Below the pieces are notes generated by a model. It saw nothing but the letters and a program-made list of their open reading frames with translations. It was not told the origin of the DNA and ran no database searches. Shown here one piece after another: positions 53,823 through 63,751 of a DNA stretch of 64,000 bases. Both the position numbers and the translations under genes were made by a program. The DNA is from an uncultured Roseobacter sp. (lineage in GTDB: Bacteria; Pseudomonadota; Alphaproteobacteria; Rhodobacterales; Rhodobacteraceae), in assembly GCF_947495275.1 (NCBI RefSeq), contig NZ_CANLYL010000001.1, positions 636,115 to 700,114 on the forward strand, in the 5' to 3' direction. Position 1 is the first letter of the stretch, and every line of letters starts with the position of its first letter.

Positions 53823-54503
53823 TCAGCTTTTGTTGGCACCGGGTTTGCGGCGCAGGAAAACGGCGGTCATTGCCAGCCAGATGGCCGACAAGGAAAACCA
53901 GGTGATGGCGTATTGCAAGTGATCGTTGGGAATAGCGGCCGTGTCTACAGGCAAGGGCGTCACAGGACCGCCTGATTGCGGCGCGTCGCGACGCACGACC
54001 AGTATCGGTTGAGTATCCAGAGCGTCTGCCATTCTTTCGACGTCCCGCGCGAACCAGATATTTTCGTCAACATCCGGCACTGGTGTGAACTTGTCGGTCT
54101 CTTGTGGCCATTGCAGGTTCCCCACGAGGGTCAGCGGCGGACCTTCCTCGAATTTCAATGCGTCGGCCTTTGCCACCGGGACGAACCCCATGTCAATAAG
54201 TATCGTCCCTTCATCCCGCAGCATCGGACGAATGATCCGGTAGCCCGCGCCAACCTGTTTTTGGGACACCAGAACCCGCAGATAACCCGCGCCCAGAACG
54301 CCTGTAACCTCGACCGGCAGATAGGCGTCCCGTTCGGGGTTCAACTCTGCTGGTAGTTTTATCGGAGCAGCCAAGATCCGCTTTTCGATATCGGCGATCA
54401 ATTCTTCTTTCCAGGCCAGCCGCTGGACCTGCCAGATACCAAGGCTGATCAGAATTGCAGCGCCCCCCAACCCAAAGGTTGCCAGAAACATCAGTCGTCG
54501 CAT
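53823..54503 (-). CDS. SURF1 family cytochrome oxidase assembly protein
   Basis: A 226-residue membrane protein that helps insert heme a into cytochrome oxidase subunit I. It has an N-terminal helix (residues 8-25), the SURF1 signature ISLGIWQVQRLAWKEELI with the conserved WQ-x-x-R, an external domain, and a C-terminal helix (YAITWFSLSAIWLAMTAVFL). It lies between ctaE and thrC on the same strand, after a hairpin terminator. Confidence 0.9.
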   Translation of the reverse strand: MRRLMFLATFGLGGAAILISLGIWQVQRLAWKEELIADIEKRILAAPIKLPAELNPERDAYLPVEVTGVLGAGYLRVLVSQKQVGAGYRIIRPMLRDEGTILIDMGFVPVAKADALKFEEGPPLTLVGNLQWPQETDKFTPVPDVDENIWFARDVERMADALDTQPILVVRRDAPQSGGPVTPLPVDTAAIPNDHLQYAITWFSLSAIWLAMTAVFLRRKPGANKS

Positions 54504-54521
54504 GACTGCTCAGCTCCAAAG

Positions 54522-54550
54522 AAAAACGCGCGAGAGCCGCGCGCTTTTTT
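54522..54550 (-). terminator. Hairpin between ctaE and the SURF1 gene
   Basis: On the leftward strand AAAAA-G-CGCGCG pairs with CGCGCGTTTTT, a strong GC stem with one bulged G followed by a U run. It would terminate most cta transcripts after ctaE. The SURF1 gene starts 19 bases beyond, so it may use a readthrough fraction or its own promoter. Confidence 0.7.
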
Positions 54551-54570
54551 GTTTGAAATTCTCGCTGCGC

Positions 54571-55404
54571 CTAATGCGCCCCGGGCATCTGCGCCACGCC
54601 CCAGATGTAAACTGCAAAGAAGAGGAACAGCCATACCACGTCGACAAAGTGCCAATACCAGGCAGCGGCCTCAAAGCCCACGTGCTTCTCCGGGGTGAAG
54701 TCCCCCCTCAACGCACGGACAAGACACACCGTCAGGAAGATTGTCCCGATGATCACATGTGCACCGTGAAAGCCGGTCGCCATGAAGAAGTTTGAGTAGA
54801 ACTTGTCGCCTCCAAATTCCCAGCCCTTGTAGAGCAGATAGGAATACTCATAGGCCTGCAGCACGGTAAACAGTACACCAAGCACAATCGAAATTGCGAG
54901 GCCCCAGACCAGATCCTTGCGGTTGTTCTCATGGACCAGAGCGTGGTGCGCCCAGGTTACCGCACAGCCCGACAGCAGCAGAATCAGCGTGTTGATCAGC
55001 GGCAGGTGGAAAGCGTCCACATGGTAGATTTCCGGCTGGATGTACTCCGTGCCGACATATTCGCTCATCGGATAGATGGCATTTTTGAAGAACGCCCAGA
55101 ACCACGCCGCGAAGAACATAACCTCCGACATGATGAAAAGGATAAAGCCATAGCGCAGGCCGATCCGCACCACCGGGGTGTGGTCGCCGACGTGGCTTTC
55201 ACGGACAACCTCGGACCACCAGGCAAACATGACGTAAAGCACACCCGCCAGCCCCGCGAGGAACAGGTAGGGGTGATTATTTTCTACCGCACCCGAAAAC
55301 CAAATCACCGCGCCGAATAGCATCGCAAACCCGCTGATGGCGCCCAGCAGCGGCCAGACTGAGGGGTTCAGAATGTGATAGTCGTGGTTCTTTTCATGGG
55401 CCAT
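54571..55404 (-). CDS. ctaE: Cytochrome c oxidase subunit III
   Basis: Core subunit III of aa3-type oxidase, 277 residues, with seven membrane helices. Signatures: [18 protein letters not shown] at the start, [19 protein letters not shown] near residue 93, [18 protein letters not shown], and [20 protein letters not shown] at the end. It is part of the leftward ctaC-ctaB-small protein-ctaG-ctaE run; the subunit I gene (ctaD) is not here. Confidence 0.96.
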   Translation of the reverse strand: MAHEKNHDYHILNPSVWPLLGAISGFAMLFGAVIWFSGAVENNHPYLFLAGLAGVLYVMFAWWSEVVRESHVGDHTPVVRIGLRYGFILFIMSEVMFFAAWFWAFFKNAIYPMSEYVGTEYIQPEIYHVDAFHLPLINTLILLLSGCAVTWAHHALVHENNRKDLVWGLAISIVLGVLFTVLQAYEYSYLLYKGWEFGGDKFYSNFFMATGFHGAHVIIGTIFLTVCLVRALRGDFTPEKHVGFEAAAWYWHFVDVVWLFLFFAVYIWGVAQMPGAH

Positions 55405-55429
55405 ATCTGCGTCCCTTGCCTTGTCCTGG

Positions 55430-56014
55430 TCAGTTCAGACTTGCGTCTGAGGTTGGTTCCAAATCCTGCACGGCGGCATAGCCCTCGGGCAGGTCAATTT
55501 CGTAGAATGTATAGGAGAGCGTGATGGTATGTACATATTTTCCATCGCGATCTTCGACGATTTTCGGATCGACATAGAAAGTCACCGGCATCTGAACCCG
55601 TTCACCGGGTTGCAGCACCTGCTCTTCAAAGCAGAAACACTGAATCTTGTTGAAAAAGCCACCCGCCTGATAAGGGGTAACGTTATAACTGGCAGACCCT
55701 GCGATGGGGCGATTTGTCGGGTTGTATGCCTCATAAAACGCAAGGCCCGTCTCGCCTATGCGCACTTCCATCTCGCGCACGACCGGCTCAAAGGACCACG
55801 GCATCTGACTGTGAAGCGAGCCGTCAAAACGGACCTTGATGGTCTGCTCAAGAACATCATCGGGCGCTACATCAGACACGCCGGTCACGCCGCCAAACCC
55901 TGTCACCCGGCAGAACCAGTCATAAAAAGGAACTGACGCCCAGGCCAGAGCTCCCATCACCACGACCAGGCTGACGGTTTGAGTGACGGTTTTGGCGGGA
56001 CCGGAGAGCGCCAT
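55430..56014 (-). CDS. ctaG: Cytochrome c oxidase assembly protein CtaG (Cox11)
   Basis: Copper chaperone that delivers Cu to the CuB site of cytochrome oxidase subunit I, 194 residues. One N-terminal helix (residues 11-29) anchors the protein, with the Cu-binding CFCFEEQ motif near residue 128 in the periplasmic domain and [15 protein letters not shown] just after the membrane segment. Its start shares an A with the stop of the small membrane protein gene upstream (TGATG), so translation is coupled. Confidence 0.95.
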   Translation of the reverse strand: MALSGPAKTVTQTVSLVVVMGALAWASVPFYDWFCRVTGFGGVTGVSDVAPDDVLEQTIKVRFDGSLHSQMPWSFEPVVREMEVRIGETGLAFYEAYNPTNRPIAGSASYNVTPYQAGGFFNKIQCFCFEEQVLQPGERVQMPVTFYVDPKIVEDRDGKYVHTITLSYTFYEIDLPEGYAAVQDLEPTSDASLN

Positions 56015-56178
56015 CAGTTTGCAATCTCCTCTGCTTTTGGCAGCTCAAAATCGCCACTTGTGACTTTGGTGAAGGTCAGCGCCAGCACCAGAACGACAAA
56101 CGCACCCAGCATCAGGCCGACCCCGATGTTGCGCCCCTTGCGACGGGCATGCAGTTCATGTTCGGGACGAAAGGTCAT
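56014..56178 (-). CDS. Small membrane protein of the cytochrome oxidase cluster
   Basis: A 54-residue protein with a basic N-terminal part (FRPEHELHARRKGRN) and one membrane helix (about residues 18-37, IGVGLMLGAFVVLVLALTFT). It lies exactly between ctaB and ctaG with three- and one-base junctions. Such a short reading frame is conserved at this place in rhodobacterial cta clusters, as I recall; its role is not established, possibly assembly or stability of the oxidase. Confidence 0.75.
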   Translation of the reverse strand: MTFRPEHELHARRKGRNIGVGLMLGAFVVLVLALTFTKVTSGDFELPKAEEIAN

Positions 56179-56181
56179 GCC

Positions 56182-57120
56182 TTACCAGCCCCCCATTCCG
56201 AAAGGACGCAGCATGGCTTCGATCAGGATCACCCCGAAATGGGCAAAGAGGTACCAGAGTGACAGCCGGAAGAACTTCTTTTCAATCTTGTAGCTGTCGG
56301 CCTCGGCCTGCGTTTCATCACGCCGCCAGATGTCAACCGCCCCTTTCAGGAACAGCGCGTTCAGCACAACGGCCATGGCCAGATAGAGGGGCCCGCCGAT
56401 GGCGGTAAACCCTGTTCCAACGGCAAGCAGCGCCAGAAGGATCGTGTAGACGACGATATGAACACGGGTTGCCCTGCGTCCGTGGGTCACCGTGAGCATC
56501 GGCACATCTGCATCATTGTAGTCGGACTTCATGAACAGCGCCAAAGCCCAGAAATGCGGCGGCGTCCACATGAAGATCAATGCGAACATCAGCCATGCCT
56601 CGATGGAGAAGCTGCCGGTCGCAATGACCCATCCGATCACCGGGGGAAAGGCGCCCGCGGCACCACCGATCACGATGTTCTGGGGCGTCGAGCGCTTAAG
56701 CCACATCGAGTAAACGACAGCGTAAAAGAAAATTGTGAAGGCCAGCAGACCCGCCGCCAGCAAATTCGCCGACAGGCCCAGCATCATGACGGCCATACCG
56801 GACAGGGCCAGCCCCAGTGACAGGGCCTCTCCCGCAGGAACGCGACCGGAGGGGATCGGGCGTTTGGCGGTTCGCTGCATCACCGCGTCGATATCCGCGT
56901 CCCACCACATGTTCAGCGCGCCGGAGGCACCGGCGCCGATGGCGACAAACAGAATCGATGAAAAGGCAATCACAGGATGCACGGTCACCGGTGCAGCGAG
57001 CAGGCCCACCAGCGCCGTGAACACCACCAGCGACATGACACGCGGTTTCAGCAGCGCGAAATAATCGCCAAGCTGCGTGTCGTACTCCCCGGCGGGTGTT
57101 GTGTAGCTTGCATCAGCCAT
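56182..57120 (-). CDS. ctaB: Protoheme IX farnesyltransferase (heme o synthase)
   Basis: Integral membrane prenyltransferase converting heme b to heme o, the first step toward heme a. It has 312 residues and about nine helices. The aspartate-rich motif NMWWDADIDAVMQRTAKRPI is near residue 70 and TPPHFWALALFMKSDYNDAD near residue 186. YFALLKPRVMSLVVFTALVG begins the first helix. It lies downstream of ctaC and upstream of the small protein gene and ctaG. Confidence 0.96.
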   Translation of the reverse strand: MADASYTTPAGEYDTQLGDYFALLKPRVMSLVVFTALVGLLAAPVTVHPVIAFSSILFVAIGAGASGALNMWWDADIDAVMQRTAKRPIPSGRVPAGEALSLGLALSGMAVMMLGLSANLLAAGLLAFTIFFYAVVYSMWLKRSTPQNIVIGGAAGAFPPVIGWVIATGSFSIEAWLMFALIFMWTPPHFWALALFMKSDYNDADVPMLTVTHGRRATRVHIVVYTILLALLAVGTGFTAIGGPLYLAMAVVLNALFLKGAVDIWRRDETQAEADSYKIEKKFFRLSLWYLFAHFGVILIEAMLRPFGMGGW

Positions 57121-57170
57121 TCAGGCGCCTCGCTGGCAGTCTTGGAGTGGCGCGGCAGGGCCGCACCCGT

Positions 57171-58052
57171 TCATTTCGACGCGATGACGCGGGTTTGCGG
57201 AACACCGGCGTATTCTTCCCGCGCGCCTTCCAACCACTCGGCATAGGCCTCTTCGGAGACGACCTTCACGGTGATCGGCATATAAGCGTGGTTCAGCCCG
57301 CAAAGCTCGGAGCATTGACCAAAGTAGATACCTTCCCGGTCAGCTTTGAACCAAAGTTCAGCCAGACGGCCAGGTACGGCATCCTGCTTTACGCCGAACG
57401 CCGGAATGGTCCAGGCGTGGATCACATCGCCACCCGTTACTTGCATCACGATGGTCTGGTTGACGGGCACCACAACGGATGTGTCCGTCGCCAGCAGGAA
57501 TTCCGCTTCGGAATATCCCGCCTCTTCCAGCTGCGCGATCACCTCAGGTGATTTCGCGTTGTTCCCACCCGTTGCGGGCGCGCCGATCATGTAGGACGAA
57601 AACTCAAAACCTTCATCCACATATTCGTAGTCCCAGTACCATTGATACCCCGTCACTTTGATGGTGACGTCAGCTTCGGGAATTTCCTGCTGCTTGAACA
57701 GGATGGGCAGCGAGAACGCCCCGATGAAGACAAGAATGACGATCGGGATCACGGTCCAGGCAATCTCTACCGGCGTATTGTGGGTGAAGCTCGCCGATTC
57801 AGGGTTCCGCTTGGCGTTATAGCGGATTGCCACCCAGAGAATCAGCGCGGTCACGAACAGCGAAATCACCGTGCAGATCACTAGCAGCATGCCATCCAGC
57901 CATTGCAGGTCTGAGGCCAGCTCGGTCACGGCAGGTTGGAAGCCCATCTTGCCATCAACCGGCACACCGATGATTTCAAGGTTGTCCTGTGCCTGAGCCG
58001 CTGTTGCTGCAAGGCCAGCAAAAACACCTGGGAGTGTGAAAAAACGTTTCAT
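57171..58052 (-). CDS. ctaC: Cytochrome c oxidase subunit II
   Basis: Subunit II of aa3-type oxidase, 293 residues, carrying the CuA centre that accepts electrons from cytochrome c. A signal peptide (residues 1-21, cleaved after AQAQ) precedes two membrane helices and the periplasmic cupredoxin domain. The CuA ligands are in GQCSELCGLNHAYM near residue 253, with His in VIHAWTIPAFG. WYWDYEY is the conserved aromatic segment. The ATG at 58052 has AGGACG upstream; a longer frame extends into the divergent region but is not credible. It is the first gene of the leftward run. Confidence 0.96.
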   Translation of the reverse strand: MKRFFTLPGVFAGLAATAAQAQDNLEIIGVPVDGKMGFQPAVTELASDLQWLDGMLLVICTVISLFVTALILWVAIRYNAKRNPESASFTHNTPVEIAWTVIPIVILVFIGAFSLPILFKQQEIPEADVTIKVTGYQWYWDYEYVDEGFEFSSYMIGAPATGGNNAKSPEVIAQLEEAGYSEAEFLLATDTSVVVPVNQTIVMQVTGGDVIHAWTIPAFGVKQDAVPGRLAELWFKADREGIYFGQCSELCGLNHAYMPITVKVVSEEAYAEWLEGAREEYAGVPQTRVIASK

Positions 58053-58230
58053 GTGTCGTCCTGATCTTGGGATCACTGATGGGCACGCAGGAAAGGTTTG
58101 GACCTCTTGCCCGCCCCGTCCGTTGTAATTCCTGCTCTTACAATCATATTCTGATCGCGAGATAAAGACTTGAGCTTGCGTCAAACAGACGCTGAGTGCA
58201 CTTTTACGCCCCCTTTTGAGGATATTGCGA
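58053..58230. promoter_or_regulatory. Divergent control region between ctaC and tldD
   Basis: This 178-base gap must contain the ctaC and tldD promoters. TTGA-N7-TCAA occurs at 58170-58184 but the spacing is one base too long for an FNR site. No clear sigma-70 promoter or terminator can be chosen by eye. Confidence 0.35.
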
Positions 58231-59652
58231 ATGACCGACGCCCCTTTCATGCCGTTTAACGAAACGCTTGACCGCGACGAGGCCCTGAATGTGCTGCGCG
58301 AAGCGACCCGGGGCGCAGATGATGGCGAGTTGTTCCTGGAACGTCGTCGTTCCGAAGCACTGGTCTTTGACGACGGCAGGCTCAAGACCGCCAGTTATGA
58401 TGCCACCGAAGGGTTTGGCCTTCGGGCCGTCCGTGGCGAAGTCGCAGGCTACGCCCATTCCTCGGAAATTTCTATGAAAGCGCTGCGGCGGGCTGCGGAA
58501 ACCGCGCGTCTCGCCGTTGGCGAAGGCGGCGGCACCTGGGCAGATGCCCCGAATCCAACAAATAAGCGCCTTTATACCGACGACGATCCGATTGCCGGGG
58601 CCAGTTTCCCGGTCAAGATCGAAACATTGCGCGAGATAGACGACTACGCCCGCGGCCTCGACCCAAGGGTGGTGCAGGTTTCGGCCAACATTGCCGCCAG
58701 TCTTCAGGAGGTTGAAATTCTGCGCCCGGACGGGCAGTCCCTGCGGGATGTCCGCCCCATGACCCGGGTCAATGTCTCCGTCATCGTGGAAGAGAACGGG
58801 CGGCGAGAATCCGGCTCCGTTGGCGGTGGCGGGCGCGTCGGGCTGGATGGATTACTCGACCCGGCAGACTGGAAATCCAAAGCACGTGAGGCCTTGAGAA
58901 TTGCCTGTGTCAATCTGAAAGCCGTACCGGCACCCGCCGGGGTCATGGATGTTGTGCTGGGGCCAGGATGGCCCGGCATCTTGCTGCACGAGGCCATTGG
59001 TCACGGATTGGAGGGTGACTTTAACCGCAAAGGATCATCGGCGTTTGCAGGGCTCATGGGGCAGCGGATCGCCAGTGCAGGTGTGACAGTTCTGGACGAT
59101 GGCACGATCCCCGACAGGCGCGGCTCGATCACAATTGACGATGAGGGAACTCCTTCCGCCAAGAACGTGTTGATCGACGACGGAATTCTTGTCGGATACA
59201 TGCAGGATAGGCAAAACGCGCGCTTGATGGACGTTCTCCCGACAGGCAACGGGCGGCGTGAAAGCTATGCCCATGCACCGATGCCGCGCATGACCAACAC
59301 CTACATGCTGGGCGGCGATGCCGATCCCGAGGATATTCTCGCCGATCTCAAGGATGGCATATATGCGGTGGGCTTCGGAGGCGGTCAGGTAGACATCACC
59401 AATGGCAAGTTCGTGTTCAGCTGCACGGAGGCCTACCGCGTCGAAAACGGCAAAGTGGGCGCGCCGGTCAAAGGTGCCACACTCATCGGCGATGGCGCGA
59501 CCGCGCTGAAGCATATCCGGGGTATCGGAAACGACATGGCACTTGACCCCGGCATGGGCAATTGCGGCAAGGCTGGCCAATGGGTTCCGGTGGGCGTGGG
59601 CCAACCGACATTGATGATTGGCGGCCTGACAGTGGGTGGGTCTGCGTCCTGA
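58231..59652 (+). CDS. tldD: Metallopeptidase TldD
   Basis: Subunit of the TldD/TldE zinc peptidase complex that degrades unfolded peptides and in some species matures ribosomal peptides. It has 473 residues. The HExxxH motif is in HEAIGHGLEGDFNRKGSSAF near residue 251, with the later MGNCGKAGQW region near the C terminus. It starts at ATG 58231 after GAGGAT. The tldE/pmbA partner is not in the window. It is divergent from ctaC. Confidence 0.95.
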   Translation: MTDAPFMPFNETLDRDEALNVLREATRGADDGELFLERRRSEALVFDDGRLKTASYDATEGFGLRAVRGEVAGYAHSSEISMKALRRAAETARLAVGEGGGTWADAPNPTNKRLYTDDDPIAGASFPVKIETLREIDDYARGLDPRVVQVSANIAASLQEVEILRPDGQSLRDVRPMTRVNVSVIVEENGRRESGSVGGGGRVGLDGLLDPADWKSKAREALRIACVNLKAVPAPAGVMDVVLGPGWPGILLHEAIGHGLEGDFNRKGSSAFAGLMGQRIASAGVTVLDDGTIPDRRGSITIDDEGTPSAKNVLIDDGILVGYMQDRQNARLMDVLPTGNGRRESYAHAPMPRMTNTYMLGGDADPEDILADLKDGIYAVGFGGGQVDITNGKFVFSCTEAYRVENGKVGAPVKGATLIGDGATALKHIRGIGNDMALDPGMGNCGKAGQWVPVGVGQPTLMIGGLTVGGSAS

Positions 59653-59757
59653 CAAATGGACACCTCCCCATAATTAGCGAGGCGTCCAAGCCACATTGAT
59701 TCATGCGTTGTTAACCAACTCGCCTTAAACCTGATTCTGCAACGGACGGAGACGAGG

Positions 59758-60921
59758 ATGACTGATAAGGACCACAATCCTTCTTCCACTCACCCCCCAC
59801 TCCCACCCACCTCGGAAGCTGAACAGTTCTCCCGGCTCCGTCTGTTGCGATCCCGCCGGGTTGGCGTAACGACGTATAAACGACTGCTAACTGAACACGG
59901 CACTGCGCAGAACGCGCTGGCCGCGCTACCAGAGGTAGCGCGTGCCGCCGGCGTTCAGAAATACGAAGTATGCCCCGAAGCGGTTGTTCAGGCTGAACTC
60001 AACGCGGCACGTGCGGCTGGCGCACGCCTCATCATGCAGGGCACCGCCGCATATCCTGCACATCTTAATGAAATCGACGACGCGCCGCCGTTTCTATGGG
60101 TTCTTGGTGACGCAGGCCTCCTGAAACGCCCAATGATCTCGCTGGTTGGCGCGCGTAACGCGTCTTCGCTAGGAACCCGCATGGCCAAGGCTCTGGCGCG
60201 CGATCTTGGTGTCGCAGGCTATGTGGTCGTCTCCGGACTGGCCCGCGGAGTCGATGCCGCCGCCCATCTGGCCGCCCTCCCGACCGGCACCGTTGCCGTA
60301 CAGGCTGGCGGTGTTGATGTTGTCTATCCGGCCGAAAATACAGAACTGGCGCTTGAATTGGCGCAGACCGGTTTGCGGCTGTCCGAACAGCCCATGGGGC
60401 TACAACCGATGGCGCGCCACTTCCCCAGCCGAAACCGCATCATTTCCGGGCTCAGCCGCGCAACCGTGGTTGTCGAGGCCGCAGCCAAATCCGGTAGCCT
60501 CATTACCGCAAGAGACGCACTGGACCAGGGCAGAGATGTCCTGGCCGTTCCCGGCAGCCCCTTCGATGCCCGCGCCGCCGGATGCAATCAACTGATCCGC
60601 GAAGGCGCTACCCTTATCCGTTCTGCAGAAGACGTGTTGGAGGCGATGGCCCCCTTGGCAGAGGCATCTCCACAATTGCCACTGGAGCCTCCGCTCAGAG
60701 CTGCCAAGCCCCCTAAACCCAAAACCCCGCTGAAGGAAGTGGCGGCCTTGCACCGGAAGATTCTTGCCCGGCTAAGTCCGGCACCGCTTGCCGAAGATCA
60801 GTTGATACGAGACCTCGCGATTGCCCCGGCGGATGTGGCTCCGGCACTGCTCGATCTTGAAATGGAAGGTCGCATAAGCCGCCGGTCGGGCGGTCTGTTG
60901 TCCCGCACCGAAAGCGCCTGA
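59758..60921 (+). CDS. dprA: DNA-processing protein DprA
   Basis: Loads RecA onto incoming single-stranded DNA during natural transformation. It has 387 residues. The Rossmann-like DprA core shows LVGARNASSLGTRMAKALAR near residue 130, SGLARGVDAAAH, and NRIISGLSRATVVVEAAAKS. The C-terminal winged-helix domain (from about residue 315, LHRKILARLSPAPLAEDQLI) is separated by a proline-rich linker (PLRAAKPPKPKTPLKEVA). No competence genes are adjacent; presence alone does not prove transformability. The ATG follows GGAGACGAGG. Confidence 0.94.
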   Translation: MTDKDHNPSSTHPPLPPTSEAEQFSRLRLLRSRRVGVTTYKRLLTEHGTAQNALAALPEVARAAGVQKYEVCPEAVVQAELNAARAAGARLIMQGTAAYPAHLNEIDDAPPFLWVLGDAGLLKRPMISLVGARNASSLGTRMAKALARDLGVAGYVVVSGLARGVDAAAHLAALPTGTVAVQAGGVDVVYPAENTELALELAQTGLRLSEQPMGLQPMARHFPSRNRIISGLSRATVVVEAAAKSGSLITARDALDQGRDVLAVPGSPFDARAAGCNQLIREGATLIRSAEDVLEAMAPLAEASPQLPLEPPLRAAKPPKPKTPLKEVAALHRKILARLSPAPLAEDQLIRDLAIAPADVAPALLDLEMEGRISRRSGGLLSRTESA

Positions 60922-61160
60922 AAATTGGCCGTCTTGTGAGTGGTTTTCGCTGCGAACAGCCAAATTCAAAGTGCGCTCATCCCCGAAGAAATTGGTGCGG
61001 ACCAGACAACGTGCAACGCCCCGGTCGATACCGTCGTGAACAATCTGTGTTGCGACAAAATAGGTGCGGCAATCTCTGGCGCATTGACAAAATCTACTTG
61101 CGCAACACATCTGGCATGGTCATAGACGCACAATATTTTTACCCAGAGGTGTCCTAGTAA

Positions 61161-63746
61161 ATGCCAGTCGTTGTGGTCGAATCGCCCGCCAAAGCCAAGA
61201 CAATCAACACCTATCTGGGGTCCGATTACACGGTACTGGCATCATACGGCCACGTGCGCGACCTGCCGCCAAAAGATGGCTCAGTAGACCCCGAGCAGGA
61301 GTTTGAGATGCTCTGGGAGGTCGCCAGCGACAGTAAAAAACACGTCAAGGCCATCGCAGATGCGCTCAAAGATGATAACGCCCTGATCCTCGCAACCGAC
61401 CCTGACCGTGAAGGCGAGGCGATCAGCTGGCACTTGCAGGAAGCCCTTACCAAACGCAAATCCATTAAGAAGGACACGCCCGTCAGTCGGGTGGTGTTCA
61501 ATGCGATCACCAAATCCGCGGTCACCGAAGCCATGCGGAACCCACGTCAGGTGGATATGCCCTTGGTCGAGGCTTATCTCGCGCGGCGCGCATTGGATTA
61601 CCTGGTCGGCTTCAACCTCAGCCCCGTTTTGTGGCGTAAGCTGCCGGGCGCGCGGTCAGCGGGACGCGTTCAATCCGTGACGCTGCGCCTGATCGTTGAG
61701 CGCGAAATGGAAATTGAAGCGTTTCGCAATCGAGAATACTGGTCCGTCAAGGCGATTCTCGCCACGCCTCGTGGCAAGGAATTCGAGGCCCGTCTGACGG
61801 TTCTCGCTGGCAAAAAACTCGACAAGTTCGATATCGAGAACGCCACCCAAGCCGAAATGGCTGTTCAGGCGATCAGTAGCCGCGATCTGTCGGTAAAATC
61901 GGTAGAAGCCAAACCCGCAAACCGGAATCCTTCTGCCCCCTTTATGACCTCAACCCTGCAACAGGAGGCCAGTCGCAAGTTCGGCATGGGCGCGCGGCAA
62001 ACCATGAGCACCGCGCAGCGGCTCTATGAAGCAGGCTACATCACCTACATGCGGACCGACGGGATCGACATGGCGCCCGAAGCGGTGCAGGCCGCGCGGG
62101 ATGCTATCCAGACGCTCTATGGAAAGGAATATGTCCCTTCCAGCCCGCGCATGTATAAAAACAAAGCCAAGAACGCGCAGGAAGCGCACGAATGCGTGCG
62201 CCCGACGGATATGATGACCAAGGCGGAGGACCTGAAAACCTCTGACGCCGACCAGCGCAAGCTTTATGATCTGATCTGGAAACGGACGCTCGCCTGTCAG
62301 ATGGAAGCAGCCAGGATGGAACGTACAACCGTTGATCTGGCAAGCGCAGATGGCCAGGTGGAATTGCGCGCCACAGGTCAGGTGGTACTCTTTGACGGCT
62401 TCCTGCGGGTCTATGAAGAAGGGCGCGACGATGTGGTGGATGAGGACGACAAACGTCTGCCCCAGATCGACGCAGGCGACGCGATGGACAAACGCTCGGT
62501 CACGCCAGAGCAGCATTTCACGCAGCCTCCGCCCCGCTACACCGAGGCAACGCTGGTGAAAAAGATGGAAGAGCTCGGGATTGGCCGTCCGTCTACCTAC
62601 GCGTCGATCGTGACCACCATTCAGGACCGTGAATATGTACGCAAAGACAAGAACCGGCTGATTCCGGAAGACAAAGGCCGGCTGGTAACAGCTTTCCTGG
62701 AAAATTACTTCCGCAAGTATGTGGGGTATGGCTTCACTGCCGATCTTGAGGATCAACTGGATGATGTCAGCGCCGGAGATGCAAACTACAAGGAAGTTCT
62801 GAAGGGTTTTTGGCGTGATTTTTCAGCAGCAGTTGCGGAAACCGCAGACCTGCGCATCACCGAAGTGCTGGAAAAGATCAATGAAGTTCTTGAGCCGCAT
62901 CTCTTTCCTCCTAACGAGGACGGCACGGACCCGCGGCTGTGCCCCAATTGTGGCGCAGGCAGGCTTTCAATGCGCACGGCGCGTTCAGGGGGCGCATTCA
63001 TCGGGTGCTCCAATTACCCCGAGTGCCGTTACACACGCCCCTTTGGCCCGCCCGATCCCGAAGCCGAAGCCAGCGCGATTCCGCCCGAAGGCAAGTTGTT
63101 GGGCGAAGACAGTGGTGACAGTATTTGGGTGCACAAAGGCCGCTTTGGCCCTTATGTGCAACGCGGAGAGGTCACCGACGAGAATAAGAAGCCCCCGCGC
63201 CAATCGATCCCCAAGGAGTGGCCGCCAGAGGATGTGGACCTGCCGCAGGCCGTCAAATTGCTTTCTCTTCCCCGCGAGATTGGGCCCCACCCCGAAGATG
63301 GCGTGACCGTATGGTCCAACATCGGGCGTTATGGGCCCTACCTCAAGCACGCCGCCAGCACATCTGAGCGCGGAGGCACGAATGCCAATCTGGAAAGCAT
63401 AGAAGAGGTGTTTACGGTCGGTATGAACCGGGCCGTGCAGCTCTTGGCCGAAAAAGTTGCCAGTCGCGGTGGCCGGGGCGCGGCGGCCAAGACACTTCGC
63501 GAGTTGGGAGAGCACCCGGATCAGGGCGGTGCCGTCAGCATCATGGAAGGCAAATATGGGCCTTATGTGAAGTGGGAAAAAATCAATGCGACCCTTCCCA
63601 AAGAAACCGCACCCGATGATCTGTCGCTGGAAGCAGCGGTTCTCCTTTTAGATGAAAAAGCCGCCAAGAAGGGCAAGGGGCGCAGAAAATCGTCACCCAA
63701 GAAGAAAGCACCGACCAAAAAAAAGGCAGTGGCAAAAAAGAGCTGA
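61161..63746 (+). CDS. topA: DNA topoisomerase I
   Basis: Type IA topoisomerase that relaxes negative supercoils, 861 residues. The Toprim domain (VVVESPAKAKTINTYLG at residue 3; DPDREGEAISWHL near residue 79) binds Mg, and the active tyrosine is in YEAGYITYMRTDGIDMA near residue 292. A four-cysteine zinc ribbon (CPNCGAGRL and GCSNYPECRY) follows near residue 595, then topoisomerase repeats and a lysine-rich tail (KKKAPTKKKAVAKKS). It begins 239 bases after dprA; the gap shows no convincing gene and only a possible TTGACA element near 61085. Confidence 0.96.
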   Translation: MPVVVVESPAKAKTINTYLGSDYTVLASYGHVRDLPPKDGSVDPEQEFEMLWEVASDSKKHVKAIADALKDDNALILATDPDREGEAISWHLQEALTKRKSIKKDTPVSRVVFNAITKSAVTEAMRNPRQVDMPLVEAYLARRALDYLVGFNLSPVLWRKLPGARSAGRVQSVTLRLIVEREMEIEAFRNREYWSVKAILATPRGKEFEARLTVLAGKKLDKFDIENATQAEMAVQAISSRDLSVKSVEAKPANRNPSAPFMTSTLQQEASRKFGMGARQTMSTAQRLYEAGYITYMRTDGIDMAPEAVQAARDAIQTLYGKEYVPSSPRMYKNKAKNAQEAHECVRPTDMMTKAEDLKTSDADQRKLYDLIWKRTLACQMEAARMERTTVDLASADGQVELRATGQVVLFDGFLRVYEEGRDDVVDEDDKRLPQIDAGDAMDKRSVTPEQHFTQPPPRYTEATLVKKMEELGIGRPSTYASIVTTIQDREYVRKDKNRLIPEDKGRLVTAFLENYFRKYVGYGFTADLEDQLDDVSAGDANYKEVLKGFWRDFSAAVAETADLRITEVLEKINEVLEPHLFPPNEDGTDPRLCPNCGAGRLSMRTARSGGAFIGCSNYPECRYTRPFGPPDPEAEASAIPPEGKLLGEDSGDSIWVHKGRFGPYVQRGEVTDENKKPPRQSIPKEWPPEDVDLPQAVKLLSLPREIGPHPEDGVTVWSNIGRYGPYLKHAASTSERGGTNANLESIEEVFTVGMNRAVQLLAEKVASRGGRGAAAKTLRELGEHPDQGGAVSIMEGKYGPYVKWEKINATLPKETAPDDLSLEAAVLLLDEKAAKKGKGRRKSSPKKKAPTKKKAVAKKS

Positions 63747-63751
63747 AATAA

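Noticed and set aside
52426..53922. 498-codon open frame opposite thrC
   Set aside because: Antisense shadow of a gene with all catalytic motifs; no independent support.
58170..58184. TTGA-N7-TCAA upstream of ctaC as an FNR site
   Set aside because: The FNR consensus has a six-base interval between the TTGA and TCAA parts; here it is seven.
59714..59731. TTAA-N10-TTAA before dprA as a CtrA box
   Set aside because: The CtrA site requires a seven-base spacer.
60940..61125. Possible 61-codon cysteine-containing frame between dprA and topA
   Set aside because: It starts with GTG right after an in-frame stop, has no ribosome binding site and no complete signal peptide.
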